Below the pieces are notes generated by a model. That model was not told the origin of the DNA. It saw nothing but the letters and a program-made list of their open reading frames with translations, and did no database searches. The translations under genes and the position numbers were made by a program. From positions 1-46,845 of IMG/VR virus record IMGVR_UViG_3300002161_000368: 46,845 nt of DNA; one strand, given 5' to 3'. This document shows positions 27,442 to 38,500 of the stretch, piece by piece (the stretch's first letter is position 1; each line of letters opens with the position of its first letter). This stretch comes from a virus.

Positions 27442-30414
27442 CTAGTATGTAATAAAAACGTCGCCTACATGCCCCGTTGTTGCGGCAGGTGTACTTGTTG
27501 TTTGTTTAATGTAAATGTTTCTAATATATGCTCCAGCAGTTCCGCCTGGATATAAAAGTGGAGCACCTTTTCTCAAACGCATTCTAGCATCTACAGTTAT
27601 ATATGGAGTGCTATGATTCTGTACGTTTGCAGAAGAAGATGTTGCGGGATTTCCAAGATAGAGTCCAGTTGTAAAATTTAACGCAGATCTAGTTGAATCA
27701 AACATTGCAGACTGAGTTCCTCCAGATAAAATTTCAGTATAGCTAGACCCCTCTATTCTCATTATACTGTTTGATGATATTTTGCCGTTTTGTAATGTTA
27801 GTATCGGATTGAATGTAGTATTTCCAACGTAACTAGTAGATCCATCTTGGTTTGTATCATTTGATTCAGATAGTGAGCTATCGCTTGTGCTAGGTAAACC
27901 AGAAGATGTAATTGCAGCAGTTACTGTGACCGTAGCTCCAGTAATTGTTCCCGCAGTAATTGTTGGGGTGTCAATTGAAATTCCAGCAGATAATGTTCCC
28001 TTAAAGCTTGCCGTTCCAGTTGATCCATTTAGGTAAAATTGAGGAGAAATTATAGAGCCATTTGATAGATCAATTAAAGTTCCTGCTCCTGAAAATGGAA
28101 GCTGTGCAACTGTTCCAACTACATGATTCGATGATTTAATTTGCCCAGTAGTTATTTTACCACCATCGATAGTAGTTACGTTGCTCATATCTTTTTTAGC
28201 TAACGTATCTAGTGTTGCATCAGATGCATATCCAGTAATAACAGCTGATTTCATGACAACTGTTCCGTCTGCCCTTACATAGAAATTAGCATTTGTATCT
28301 CTTGCTCCACCAGCCCAAAATACAATGTCGGTTGCAGCATTAGTATTTGGAGTAGCTATACCAGCTGTATACGTTGGACTTGAAACTCTTATTTGAGCAT
28401 TTGAAGAATCAATAGTTACTGTTCCACTGCCAGAAGTTTTGTTAATTGTGCTTGACGTTACATCCCATCCACCAATATTTGCGCTAGCAGTTGTTAATCG
28501 GCCAGTAGTTGCATCTATTGTTGTAATTCCAGAAACAGATGATGAGCTAAAGGTAAGCCCAGAAGAATTTAATATATATCCAGCACCAGATAAAGATCCA
28601 CCAGTGTCTCCAGTAGCTGTAACAGTATTGCCAGTTAGTGTTCCACTATATAAAGAAGCACCACTTGCTATATTAACGTTTCCACTAAATGATCCCTTTT
28701 TAGCCCTTAGATCTCCATCTATGACAAAGGATGCACCATTCCACTCAATGTAATTTGTTGTTGCTCCGCCGACTTTTAATGATGCAGATTGATTAGAATC
28801 TATATACCAATAGTTATTTGGATTAAATACAAGTCCTCTTTTGCCTGTATCTACTCCGTATCCAAATTTAAATGCTGTGCTATCTAAATCTGTAGGATTT
28901 GCTTTTGCCTTAAAGTATCCAGTAACATCTACTGTACTTGCAATATACGGTGTTCCGCCTACAGTAACATTAGAACCAGCAACATAATTAGAAGAGGTAT
29001 TGTTATACTCGTCATATGTGGCAACGGCTACTTCATATACTAGTCCAGCACCTAAGCCTGTTAATTTATATGATGTTCCAGAACCAGGTGAGTCTGCATA
29101 AGAGTATACTGAAGAGGTTGTTGCCTTATATCTAATTCTGTATCCACGAATTCCGCCAGTTGTTACGGCAGGCCAAGATATATCTGCGTATCCATTAAAG
29201 CCTACTGTTCCACTGGTATCTAATCCACCTGAAGTTGTTACGGAGTCAACATCTGGTGGCCCATCATTATCAACAACTACAGGACTTGTTGGGGTAACGG
29301 CTACGGCTGCTCCATATACTCCATAGCTTCCAATATTGTCAGAAAATCTTGCTCTAACCCATCGTTTATTTGTATTTGGAACAATAACAACTGCTGGATT
29401 GCTTGATCCAGAAAATATTTTTGTAAATCCAGTTGTAGGTGCTGTAGAACTAGAAGATTCAACTTCTTCAATTTCAATTGTATTAAATGTTGCATCCGCT
29501 GGACTTGTATATGAAACGCTATACCCATTACTAATTGGAGTTGCTACAATTGTAGCTGCTGGCAGTGCGTTAACATAAGATACTGCAGAAAACGTAACTT
29601 CAGATCCTTCATTGCCATATATATTAACAGTTTTTACTGATCCACTAAATGATGTTTGAGGAACTCCAAATGCTGCTCTATTTTGAGATAGGCTAAGCGT
29701 AAATGATTGAGATGAAGTTCCTGGAACTGCGGCTAAGTCAAATACTTTTGAGGTTCCACCAGCAGTAAGTGTAACTTTATAATAGCTAAAAAATTCTTCT
29801 GCGGGGTTGTGATTAAAAGCAACACTGAAGTTTGTACCAACCCATGAACCAGTGACTGTAGTTGGCAGTGTATTTGGAATTAATTTAGGAGTTTCAAATT
29901 GTGCTGTACTAAAATCGGATTCAGATCCGTCTATCGAAACTACTGTTAACTTCACGCTATGCGCTCTTGGTGGCACAGCAACTCTTATGGTTCCAGCAGA
30001 CTTTAAAAATCCAACAAGTCTGTAGGGTGAACCAATTATGGTCTCATCTTTTATATATACATTTACTCTGTCGAATGCCTTAGTGTATGCTTGACCATTT
30101 GCATCTTGGCCATTCCATGTAATAATTAATTGTCCATTAAAATAACTTAAATCTGTATTTAAAAATTTAGGAACAGTTAATGCTGGAATATCAGCTGTTG
30201 TTAAAGATAGTCCATCTGACCATGGGCCAACAGTTCCATCTGGATATTTCCATTGAAAATTAAAAGAATAAGGAGAGTCAATTTTTAAATTAACAACTGG
30301 TATTGTAAAATAGTCTTGACCAGTTTTTACCTTATTATCTTTATTTAGATCATCAGGATAGTTGGCACCACTACCGTACCACTTTTCCCAATTAGCTGCG
30401 TCTAATGCTCCCAT
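27442..30414 (-). CDS. Tail fibre / central tail-tip protein with FN3 domains
   Basis: This 990-residue protein has FN3-like domains in its first 480 residues (WKYPDGTVGPWSDG near 55, GYRIRYKATTSS near 425). Residues 500-800 are a repetitive Ser/Thr/Gly beta region (KGSFSGNVNIASGASLYSG, GKITTGQIKSSN) like the beta-helical spike of lambda gpJ-type host-specificity proteins. The C-terminus is a small domain with HVGDVFITY. It lies 8 nt upstream of the neighbouring fibre gene. It probably joins the tip to the distal fibre. Confidence 0.75.
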   Translation of the reverse strand: MGALDAANWEKWYGSGANYPDDLNKDNKVKTGQDYFTIPVVNLKIDSPYSFNFQWKYPDGTVGPWSDGLSLTTADIPALTVPKFLNTDLSYFNGQLIITWNGQDANGQAYTKAFDRVNVYIKDETIIGSPYRLVGFLKSAGTIRVAVPPRAHSVKLTVVSIDGSESDFSTAQFETPKLIPNTLPTTVTGSWVGTNFSVAFNHNPAEEFFSYYKVTLTAGGTSKVFDLAAVPGTSSQSFTLSLSQNRAAFGVPQTSFSGSVKTVNIYGNEGSEVTFSAVSYVNALPAATIVATPISNGYSVSYTSPADATFNTIEIEEVESSSSTAPTTGFTKIFSGSSNPAVVIVPNTNKRWVRARFSDNIGSYGVYGAAVAVTPTSPVVVDNDGPPDVDSVTTSGGLDTSGTVGFNGYADISWPAVTTGGIRGYRIRYKATTSSVYSYADSPGSGTSYKLTGLGAGLVYEVAVATYDEYNNTSSNYVAGSNVTVGGTPYIASTVDVTGYFKAKANPTDLDSTAFKFGYGVDTGKRGLVFNPNNYWYIDSNQSASLKVGGATTNYIEWNGASFVIDGDLRAKKGSFSGNVNIASGASLYSGTLTGNTVTATGDTGGSLSGAGYILNSSGLTFSSSSVSGITTIDATTGRLTTASANIGGWDVTSSTINKTSGSGTVTIDSSNAQIRVSSPTYTAGIATPNTNAATDIVFWAGGARDTNANFYVRADGTVVMKSAVITGYASDATLDTLAKKDMSNVTTIDGGKITTGQIKSSNHVVGTVAQLPFSGAGTLIDLSNGSIISPQFYLNGSTGTASFKGTLSAGISIDTPTITAGTITGATVTVTAAITSSGLPSTSDSSLSESNDTNQDGSTSYVGNTTFNPILTLQNGKISSNSIMRIEGSSYTEILSGGTQSAMFDSTRSALNFTTGLYLGNPATSSSANVQNHSTPYITVDARMRLRKGAPLLYPGGTAGAYIRNIYIKQTTSTPAATTGHVGDVFITY

Positions 30415-31341
30415 TTAAAAATCCAACTGTAATTTATATTCTATATCTACTGGTCTACCAGGTTTTTTAATTAATGGGGTTGATAAAATAGATCTACTAA
30501 TTAGCCCATAGCCTGGATCAAATGTGTCTTCATCGTTTATTCTAATGGCATCAAAATAGACTGTTGTGGCGCCGCCAGTTGCTGTTGTTGCAACTCCAAT
30601 TTTTATTATTGATGACGGGTCTGGTAAATTTGGAGAAGCTGTATAGTTTGAAAAAAGATTGCTTAGAGACAGGGTTTGAATCTTATCTCCTGTTCCAGAT
30701 TGTGGTGTAAAGTCTACATAGTAATACGCTAAATCAGAACTATAAAACTTTACTCTAATCTTAGAAACATTATTATCCGCTTTTTTATACGCAATAGATA
30801 TTGTGTCATTTATGCTATATCCAGATATATCATCCGATATAAGTGTATTAATATATTCTTTTGTTTGCCCAGATGCAACATCTACCCGTATCATGCTATC
30901 ACTTACCTTTGACAAAAAGGTATACGCTCCATTAGAATCTTGAGTATTTGCCTGAGAAGTAGGATTAACTGATCCATCAAACCAGTTAAACTCATTTGTA
31001 AATGATGTTATAAACTTACTGTCAAAGTTATTGAAAGACTGTCTACCACCAGGGTACAGACCTATTTCAGAAATAACACCAGATATGTCTTGTGGAATTG
31101 TTGATTTGTATGTCACAAAGTAATTAAATACTGGGTCTCCGTCTATATCTACCCCGCTTTGCAAAATATTAAAACTTGATAACTCTACTGGTATTCTATA
31201 AAATTCAAATTCTAGCCTTGTATCATTTCCCTTTAAATTGGGAGCAGTAGAACCAATACCAAATGCTAGCTCCTTATTTAAAAACGACTCGCTGCCAGCT
31301 AAATAGCTTGTTAAAAATCTTTTACCAAACTTAGTTATCAT
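30415..31341 (-). CDS. Minor tail protein
   Basis: This 308-residue protein is beta-rich with no recognised enzymatic motif: LAFGIGSTAPNLKGNDTRLEFEFYRIPVE at about 26-54, SEIGLYPGG near 90, and a lectin-like beta sandwich in the middle (SKIRVKFYSSDLAYYYVDF). The first section resembles the tail-collar start of baseplate-linked fibres in siphoviruses. It abuts the next fibre gene directly. It is likely a structural component of the tip; receptor binding is possible. Confidence 0.65.
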   Translation of the reverse strand: MITKFGKRFLTSYLAGSESFLNKELAFGIGSTAPNLKGNDTRLEFEFYRIPVELSSFNILQSGVDIDGDPVFNYFVTYKSTIPQDISGVISEIGLYPGGRQSFNNFDSKFITSFTNEFNWFDGSVNPTSQANTQDSNGAYTFLSKVSDSMIRVDVASGQTKEYINTLISDDISGYSINDTISIAYKKADNNVSKIRVKFYSSDLAYYYVDFTPQSGTGDKIQTLSLSNLFSNYTASPNLPDPSSIIKIGVATTATGGATTVYFDAIRINDEDTFDPGYGLISRSILSTPLIKKPGRPVDIEYKLQLDF

Positions 31342-31745
31342 TTTTTCTCCACTCTGACATTCACTGCCATTAATTCTTTACCACTACTATTCTTAACCTT
31401 AAAGACTACTTTTGCAGTAGGATTATTTGCTGAATCAAAAACTACTTCGTTTGAGACTATCTCAATATCAGAAAGGCTTGGTCTAGTATTTTTTTGTTTA
31501 GTTCCCTCATCACCAGTATCATCATCATCTGATCCCGTTTCTTCTTCTGGATCTCCTCTTAAATCATCATCTAAATCATCGCTACCTAGCTTGCCTAGCC
31601 TTTGTGCTGCTGCATATTGAGGTAGCTCATAGGCTAAATAATTTGAATTTGTATAAAAATCTAGCTCTGACCCAGCTACTGTAACCAGGGCAGCACTATT
31701 TGGCTGACTGCTTGCGGAAGGCTTTTTCTTATCTGATGATGCCAT
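31338..31745 (-). CDS. Small acidic structural protein, leaderless gene
   Basis: This 135-residue protein has a basic start (SSDKKKPSASSQ), a strongly acidic linker around residues 54-80 (DDLDDDLRGDPEEETGSDDDD), and a C-terminal beta domain (SDIEIVSNEVVFD, AKVVFKVKNSSGKELMAVNVRVEK). Its position within the tail block suggests a flexible linker or tip cap. No ribosome binding site is present and the -10 lies 6 nt from the ATG. Function unknown. Confidence 0.6.
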   Translation of the reverse strand: MASSDKKKPSASSQPNSAALVTVAGSELDFYTNSNYLAYELPQYAAAQRLGKLGSDDLDDDLRGDPEEETGSDDDDTGDEGTKQKNTRPSLSDIEIVSNEVVFDSANNPTAKVVFKVKNSSGKELMAVNVRVEKK

Positions 31746-31751
31746 TTTTTC

Positions 31752-31760
31752 ATTATACCA
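31752..31760 (-). promoter_or_regulatory. Extended -10 with leaderless start
   Basis: TGGTATAAT ends 6 nt before the ATG of the acidic tail-block gene, so RNA synthesis should begin at the A of the start codon. There is no clear -35. It splits the tail operon so the tip and fibre genes can be transcribed separately. Confidence 0.55.
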
Positions 31761-31761
31761 T

Positions 31762-34700
31762 TTATGAACTATAAATAGATCTAGTTGTTATTTTGGTACT
31801 TAGCCCCCCGTCAAATGAATTATTAATGCTAGATACTATAAACTTTTGTGTTCCATCTAGACTATTAGATGGGTAGTTAATTGTAACAATATCTCCTACA
31901 GAAATCAAGGGGTTTGAGAAAATTTCTAGCTCACATACAGATTGTTTTTTTGACCACTGTGCCTTAATCCAATCAGAGAGGCTTTTAGCATCAGATTCTT
32001 TTTGAATCCAGACAGACTCAAATGTTACCTGCTCTGGGACTGTAAACTCATTTATTGTTTTATCTAAGTATTCATTTTGACCAGACTGAACTAGTGTATT
32101 ACCAATTACACTAAATGAGGCAAATCTAGAATCGTCTAAGGGAATAAATGTTCCAGCATTATTTAAAACATATACTTCTGCTCCGAAGGAATTGAGCCTA
32201 TATCCAATCATCTCTACGAATTGATTTAATCCTAGGCTGGTAATTATTGGAAAAGCTGGCCTAGAGTCATATTTAATATTTACTTTTAGCAGCTCTCTAG
32301 CAACCGTTCCAAATTCGTCAATGGCTCCTCCAGGGATTCCACTGTTTTCAAATCCACTGGATAGTTTATCTCCATATAAAAAGTCTAAAGTTGTTGATCC
32401 AAATCTTCCAGAATACTGACTTCCAATGATTCCATCTTTATATTGATCTTCGTTTAGAGGAATAGAATATACATAATCAAAAAATGTTGAGTTAGCATTT
32501 GAAAATAATGCAATATTATTTGTTGGAGAAATTGTATCTGTTGCATCAACTGCTGTTATTCTAAAGTTATTAATAAAAACGTCTATCGCAACAACAGAAC
32601 TTTCAATTTTTATACGCATATCTACCTTATAAGAAATTCCTTGCGCTAAATATGCTAATGATTTATTGCTACCTTTTTCCTGACTATCTTGTAAAGGAGT
32701 AATAACTCCATTTTTAACTTTAAAAATTGATAATGGCCTATCTGATCCGCTATCTGCCAGATTGCTAGTTGTTTCTAGTTTAATATAGTAGCCATCTAAT
32801 CCATTTGGACTTGTAAAAAATCCAATTCCGCCAGATGCCCTAGTATTATCTTTAGTTCCTTTAAAAAATAATCCAGTGCCAAAATTATAGTAGTTTCCAG
32901 AATTAGCTATTCCCATATTTTTTACACAAACAGAGTACTTATTTTTTTGGCTAGGATCTCCGCTAGATGTTATTTGAAATAAAGATTTTTGAACAAGCTT
33001 CGTTCCAACCTTTTCTTCTTCAGCTGTTGGAGGAACAGACAGTATATCTGGAACTGCGGCAGGTTCATGAGAAACACTTGATGGAGTACTTGTACCTTGT
33101 AAATTTTCAGAGCTAGCCCTAAAGGTATTCTCAAATCCATTCCAGCCAGTTACGGAACCAGTCCTTGCATGAGCAGCTGCGCTTGTTCCAAATGCTCCTC
33201 TAGATTTTATTCGAATTCTTCCAGTTTGCCCAATTGCTAGATTAGCTGGCAACGAGGTAGTTATATCATTAGCAATTTTTTGCAAATCTGAGAACTGGGT
33301 GATCCAAATATTTGTTCTAGTTAATTGTTGATTTACATATTGATACTCAATTGCATCATACTCTATTATTTCAGAATCTATTACCAAATAACCAGCATAG
33401 TTATATATAATTTGTTTAACGTCTTGATTAACTGTTATTGGCACTAAGCTAATTGTTGTTCCAGCACCACCGCCGTTGGTACTAGACGGGATATCTGTTA
33501 CCAAAGAGTATGCGCCTAAATACGCTGATCCAGATTTCCACAATGGCTGTCCATCTCCAATGAGCTGGCTAGATGTTACTGGACTCCATAAAACTTTTAC
33601 TTGGTTAACTGCTGGAAGGTCTCTTTTTTGAAAAGAAATTATATTAGGAAGAATATTTCCATCTTTTGAATACTTAAAATTCCAATGAGCTGTTGATTGA
33701 GAGAATAGGTAGTCTCTTGTGTAAAACTGTAAAATATTATTTTCATCGAATGTTGCAACCATTTGAGAGTCTCTACATAGCTCTTGGATTGCATTCCATA
33801 CACTTTCTCCATCATCTGTCCACCAGTAAAAGGGACTTATAATAGAGGTATCTGTAATTGCTCCAGTAAGAATATTAGTTTTATAGTTTATATTATAATT
33901 TGTAAATCCAACATTGTCTAAAAGCCTTCTAATAATTCCTACTGTAGTAGAATCTTTTGAAACCATTCCAGGGCAAGATATGTCTTGCAAGTACTTTGCC
34001 CCGTCTAGTGCGTCTAAAGAAATATCTCCAAACTCTGATGTGCTCCAGTTATCAATATAAAAAGCTCCCTGCTTGACTCTCTCGTGCTGTCCATTTGAAT
34101 CTGTATATGGGGCTCCCGAATAATAAACTTTTATATATGGCTTTAGTTCTGCTGACTTATACATATATAATTTAGAAGAGTCAAATGCCGTGCCCTTTTC
34201 ATATGTAATAATTTTTCTAGAAGATTCATATGAAACTAAATCCATAGATAAAGAGTTAGCAGAAACTTTTCCCACTGGCAAAATGTCGTCTGCGCTGGTA
34301 GAAGATTCTTGATTTATAGAAAATCCAACTATATGATCTGTTAAATCAGCTACCCATCTAGGGGAAATCTCAATTACTGCAACATGAGAACCGCTAATTT
34401 CAGGGGCCGTCCTAATAGGCGTATTAACACCTGATGTTACTAGCTTTAATCCTGTTATAGATACTGGTGTTGCAATTGCTGTAGGCTCTGTAGTTACCCA
34501 TGCCGTGCCATTATAATAAAGAGTTAGTGTTCCAGCGTCATAGTTTTTTATTCCATTAGTTGTAAAGGGTTTTATAGCAGCACTTGTGCCTGTTGCAAGA
34601 ACTATATCTCCTTGTTTATACACAGTCCATGTTGCAGGAATAGAGTGAGATATTTCAAATCTAACAACAATTTTATTTGTTAAAACCGCTTGCGGGTATG

Positions 34701-35070
34701 ATATTGCTATATTTGCTCCAACACCTTTTTGAGATACCCAATACTTATAATAGGTTTCTGTTCCAGGATAATAAGTTCTAAAATTTAATGGGTATTCTAT
34801 CTTTTTAGGATCTTTCCAAGTATTTAAAGATACGTCTCCAAATATTCCATACTTGACTCCAGCCCCTAAAGGTCTAAATGGCTTAACCACAGAAGATGCT
34901 GGAAAAAGTTTTTGATAAGGCTTAGCCCCATCTGATCTAACATAATCTGTTCCAGTGACAGAAATATTATCCACCATTGAATTCATATTGTATTCGATAG
35001 TACAGCCCACATTAGTTTGGATTGTGGTATTTTCTTCTAGTAAAGTTTTAACCGTTGGAGATGAAATCAT
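31762..35070 (-). CDS. Tail-tip hub protein with lectin-like insert
   Basis: This 1102-residue protein follows the distal tail protein and is by position and size the tail-tip hub (gp27-like or Tal-type). The first 450 residues contain repeated beta segments (VGFSINQESSTS, GDISLDALDGAKYL) and a baseplate-hub motif near 370-420 (STTVGIIRRLLDNVGF). Residues about 690-868 form a concanavalin/laminin-G-like domain (FKGTKDNTRASGGIGFF, GYYIKLET, VFINNFRI). The C-terminus (WIKAQWSKKQSVCELEIFSNPLI) resembles other actinophage hub proteins. No peptidase motif is visible. Confidence 0.72.
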   Translation of the reverse strand: MISSPTVKTLLEENTTIQTNVGCTIEYNMNSMVDNISVTGTDYVRSDGAKPYQKLFPASSVVKPFRPLGAGVKYGIFGDVSLNTWKDPKKIEYPLNFRTYYPGTETYYKYWVSQKGVGANIAISYPQAVLTNKIVVRFEISHSIPATWTVYKQGDIVLATGTSAAIKPFTTNGIKNYDAGTLTLYYNGTAWVTTEPTAIATPVSITGLKLVTSGVNTPIRTAPEISGSHVAVIEISPRWVADLTDHIVGFSINQESSTSADDILPVGKVSANSLSMDLVSYESSRKIITYEKGTAFDSSKLYMYKSAELKPYIKVYYSGAPYTDSNGQHERVKQGAFYIDNWSTSEFGDISLDALDGAKYLQDISCPGMVSKDSTTVGIIRRLLDNVGFTNYNINYKTNILTGAITDTSIISPFYWWTDDGESVWNAIQELCRDSQMVATFDENNILQFYTRDYLFSQSTAHWNFKYSKDGNILPNIISFQKRDLPAVNQVKVLWSPVTSSQLIGDGQPLWKSGSAYLGAYSLVTDIPSSTNGGGAGTTISLVPITVNQDVKQIIYNYAGYLVIDSEIIEYDAIEYQYVNQQLTRTNIWITQFSDLQKIANDITTSLPANLAIGQTGRIRIKSRGAFGTSAAAHARTGSVTGWNGFENTFRASSENLQGTSTPSSVSHEPAAVPDILSVPPTAEEEKVGTKLVQKSLFQITSSGDPSQKNKYSVCVKNMGIANSGNYYNFGTGLFFKGTKDNTRASGGIGFFTSPNGLDGYYIKLETTSNLADSGSDRPLSIFKVKNGVITPLQDSQEKGSNKSLAYLAQGISYKVDMRIKIESSVVAIDVFINNFRITAVDATDTISPTNNIALFSNANSTFFDYVYSIPLNEDQYKDGIIGSQYSGRFGSTTLDFLYGDKLSSGFENSGIPGGAIDEFGTVARELLKVNIKYDSRPAFPIITSLGLNQFVEMIGYRLNSFGAEVYVLNNAGTFIPLDDSRFASFSVIGNTLVQSGQNEYLDKTINEFTVPEQVTFESVWIQKESDAKSLSDWIKAQWSKKQSVCELEIFSNPLISVGDIVTINYPSNSLDGTQKFIVSSINNSFDGGLSTKITTRSIYSS

Positions 35071-35573
35071 TATACTTCTTCCAGTTCAATAGAAACATTC
35101 CAGTGTGGCTGTAGACCACGTTTTACAACTGAAAAATTACAGCCTCCAAATACTACGGTATATAATTCTGATGATGTATTTGCCATAGTTGGCGTATATA
35201 AAGCACCAGATGAGGATGTATCTGTTCCGCTCTTTGCCAAGTTAATTCTAATATTAAATTCTTTTTTACCGTCGTCGCTTAAGTAAAAAGATCTTAAATC
35301 TTCTGCTCCCCATCCACCATCCACTGTTAAATTTCTATAAGAAGGAAGCATTGTCCATGACATTGAGAATCTTCTTTTATCAGCAATGTGATTTTTTCTT
35401 AGTGTTCCATTAGATGTTCTAACTGATCTTTCAATTCTTTCTATAGAAATACTAATATCTGATCTATTATGCTCGGTAATTTTATTCCAAACCTTTACAG
35501 CACCTTGCGGTGTGGCAAGAAGATCTTTTGCTTCTACATTTAAAACCGAACCTCTGGGTAAATACATAGACAT
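35070..35573 (-). CDS. Distal tail protein (minor tail)
   Basis: This 167-residue protein is encoded right after the tape measure gene, the place of the Dit or minor tail protein that caps the tube and holds the hub. It is beta-rich with GCNFSVVKRGLQPHWNVSIELEEV at the end and an aromatic-rich central part (FSMSWTMLPSYRNLTVDGGWG). Its stop overlaps the hub gene start, showing they are made together. The call rests mainly on gene order, size and this C-terminal pattern. Confidence 0.65.
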   Translation of the reverse strand: MSMYLPRGSVLNVEAKDLLATPQGAVKVWNKITEHNRSDISISIERIERSVRTSNGTLRKNHIADKRRFSMSWTMLPSYRNLTVDGGWGAEDLRSFYLSDDGKKEFNIRINLAKSGTDTSSSGALYTPTMANTSSELYTVVFGGCNFSVVKRGLQPHWNVSIELEEV

Positions 35574-35575
35574 TA

Positions 35576-38500
35576 TTATGCACCAACCCTTCTACTTATT
35601 CCTTCTTTAGCATTAATCAAAGCCATCTCTCGTTTCATTCTGTTTATAACATCATCTGCTGTGACGTTTGTTCCGTTTAGAGCAATCTCTATATTATATA
35701 CGTTACTGCTATTTGAAGTAGTAGATCCGCCCATTCCGTTATATTTAGTTCCATTAGGAATATTAAAGGCTGTTTCAATATTTGGTTTAATCATTCCTGG
35801 ATAATCAAACACTACCCCCTCTGTTTTCTTACCATCATTAATTGTATAAGGAATTCCTGGCACAACTCTTCCACCCAAAAATCTTTTTGCCGACATTGAC
35901 GGTGTTGTTTTTACAGTTCGGTCTCCTGTTGATTCTGCTCCATGTCCAGGACCAAATTTTCTAGTTACCTTATACGGTCTTCCCTGACTATCTGTAAATG
36001 TATCACCAGGCATTAACTCATCTCCCTTAATAAGAGCGCTTCTAGCTTGTGGAGTTAATTCTTGAGTATTTGGATCATAAATTTTTGTTACGTCTCCGCC
36101 TCCCCTTTTAATGGTTTCTGTCATATTTTTTAAATTATTAGTGTAGTCTCTTCTTTGTCCTTCTTGAACCTTTTCGGCATAAAGAGTTACGTTTTCTGCG
36201 TTAATTCCATTTTTTAATGCGTTAGTAATTTCTGAAACAACATCCTTCGCTGGAGTTTTAATTCCTAGCTTTTGGCCAAGATTGTCTAAGGCTTTTATTG
36301 CTGCTTCATACTCTGGAGTATTTTTAAAGTTAATGTCTGTCAAATACTTAAACATTGTAGTGTTTAGATTTTGTGTATACTCCTGAAGCTTAGTATTGTA
36401 ATCGCTTGCCTTGGTTCTAAGATCTGATAAGCTCTCTCCTGCAAGTGCCGCCTTCTTTGCAGCTTTGTCATTCTTGTCTGCTATAGCATCAAGTGCATCC
36501 TGAAGAGGCTTAATATCAATTTCTGCCTTAGCGATAATTGCTTCTTCTGCATCTTTACGATTAGCCTCATTCATTAACTGCTCAATTGTCATTTGCTCTT
36601 CAGCGTATCCAGACATATTGCCCTGGATCAACATTTGCTGAGCTCTTAGTTGAGCTTTTTGAATTTCTAGCTGAGTATTTTCTGCTTCAGTTGCTTTGCG
36701 AATTCCATCAATTTTTTCTTGAGCAGCCTTTTTAATTTCTGCAATTTGTTTTTGCAGTCTAGCTGATTCTTCTTTAGCATTATATTGAGCTTTAACAGAC
36801 TGGCCTCTTTGTGCCTTTTCAAGTTCTTTAATTCTAGCAGTCATACCAGCATATGATTTATTTGCAGCAGCAACAGCTGGGTTTAGTTGAACTTGAGCCT
36901 TCACTATTTCATTTAAAGAAAGCGCAGCGATTGCTGCTTCTCCAGTCATATTCTCAAGATCGGTAGCAGCACCCTGAAGAATTAATCTGTATTTAGCCCA
37001 TGCACTAGAAAGAGTATCTGTGCTATTTAACATCTCCGCTAATAGAGGATCTGTTTTACCTAGTTCACTAATAACATCTTTTGATAGGTTTGCCTGAGTG
37101 CCAAAAGACTTATTAATACTTGCAAGCTTCTGTTCTATTGCACTGCCGACCTGCTCTGCATTAGCTTTTCCTGAATCCCCTAGCTCTTTTTGCTTTCTAA
37201 TGGTTTCTTCTAGAGTAGCATCCATTGCCATAAATGTGCTGTGCAAAGCCCTGGCTTGCGATTCAGCATCTCCAGTTTTCATTGCTGCTTCAAATGTTTT
37301 TACTGTTTGAGCAGAAGCCTGTTCCATATTTTGAATGCTTTGGAAGGCATTAGAGCTAATTGCTGACGCAGCCATATTAGCATTTTCAGACTGCTTAATC
37401 ATTGTAAATATTTTAGCAGTAGCAACCTCTGCAGAATCTCCAGCTGCCATAAATTGTGCCTTTAACTGAACAGCAACATTGCCAACATCTTTTCTATCTG
37501 TTTGATCAAATAGGTCTATGTAACTTCCCATTGTTGACTTTACTTGTTCTTTAAGCTTTTTGTATTGTTCAATTGTCATGTTGATTGGAACGTTAGCCTT
37601 TGTCATGCTTTCGTAAATCATCATATTTCTTTCTTTTAATGCCTTAGCATCTTCAATTGCTACCTTTATTTTAGCGTTATAATCTGTATATTTGAATCCT
37701 GCTTTTTCTGCAGCAGCAGCATCCATACCGAATGCTTGTCTACCTGTTTCTAAAGCTTTTGCTTTTTCTTTTTGAGCCTTTACAAAAAATCCAATTGCAG
37801 CAGTTACTCCAGTAATTGCTATTCCAAGCGGGCTTGTTAGTCTTAGTAAAGTTGTGAAGCCTCTTAATAATGGGCCAAACATTCTGCTTACCCCACCCAG
37901 ATTTCCTGAGAGCTTTTTAGTTGCATCAGATAAGTTATTTAATGGTCCAATTGGCTTAGTTAAATTACCTTGTGGATCAATTTTTTGCATTTGTCTTCCA
38001 ACAAAACCTGGACCCTTTTGATCTCCTCTACCACCCATTCCACCAAATCCTATCATACTACTTGCAAGATAGGAGCCCATTGTAATAGCTGACCCAAGTC
38101 CTCCGCCTACTGCATTTCCTAGCATCTGTCCGCCAAGACCGACTGCTGAAGCTCCAAGTAGTCCAGCTACCATTCCGCCTCTATTGTAACCCTGAACCAT
38201 TCCGCCCATATTATACTTTTGTCCATTTGGTGATGGAACCATTCCGCCAGTATTCATGTTTAGTGTGAAATAGTCATCTGCTACGGCAAACGGTGCTATT
38301 GAACCAGTTCCAGAACGTCCACCAGAAGATCTATTTGCCTGAGTTCCTCTTACTGTTCCAATTCTTGAAAGATCATCTAATAGATTTGCCCCAGAGCTAT
38401 TTTTAATATTTTGTAAAAACGGAGATATTGTTTCAAACGCAAACTTTTCAAATGAATCACCTGATCTAGGATCAAATTTCTTAGCACCTCTCTTATATAA

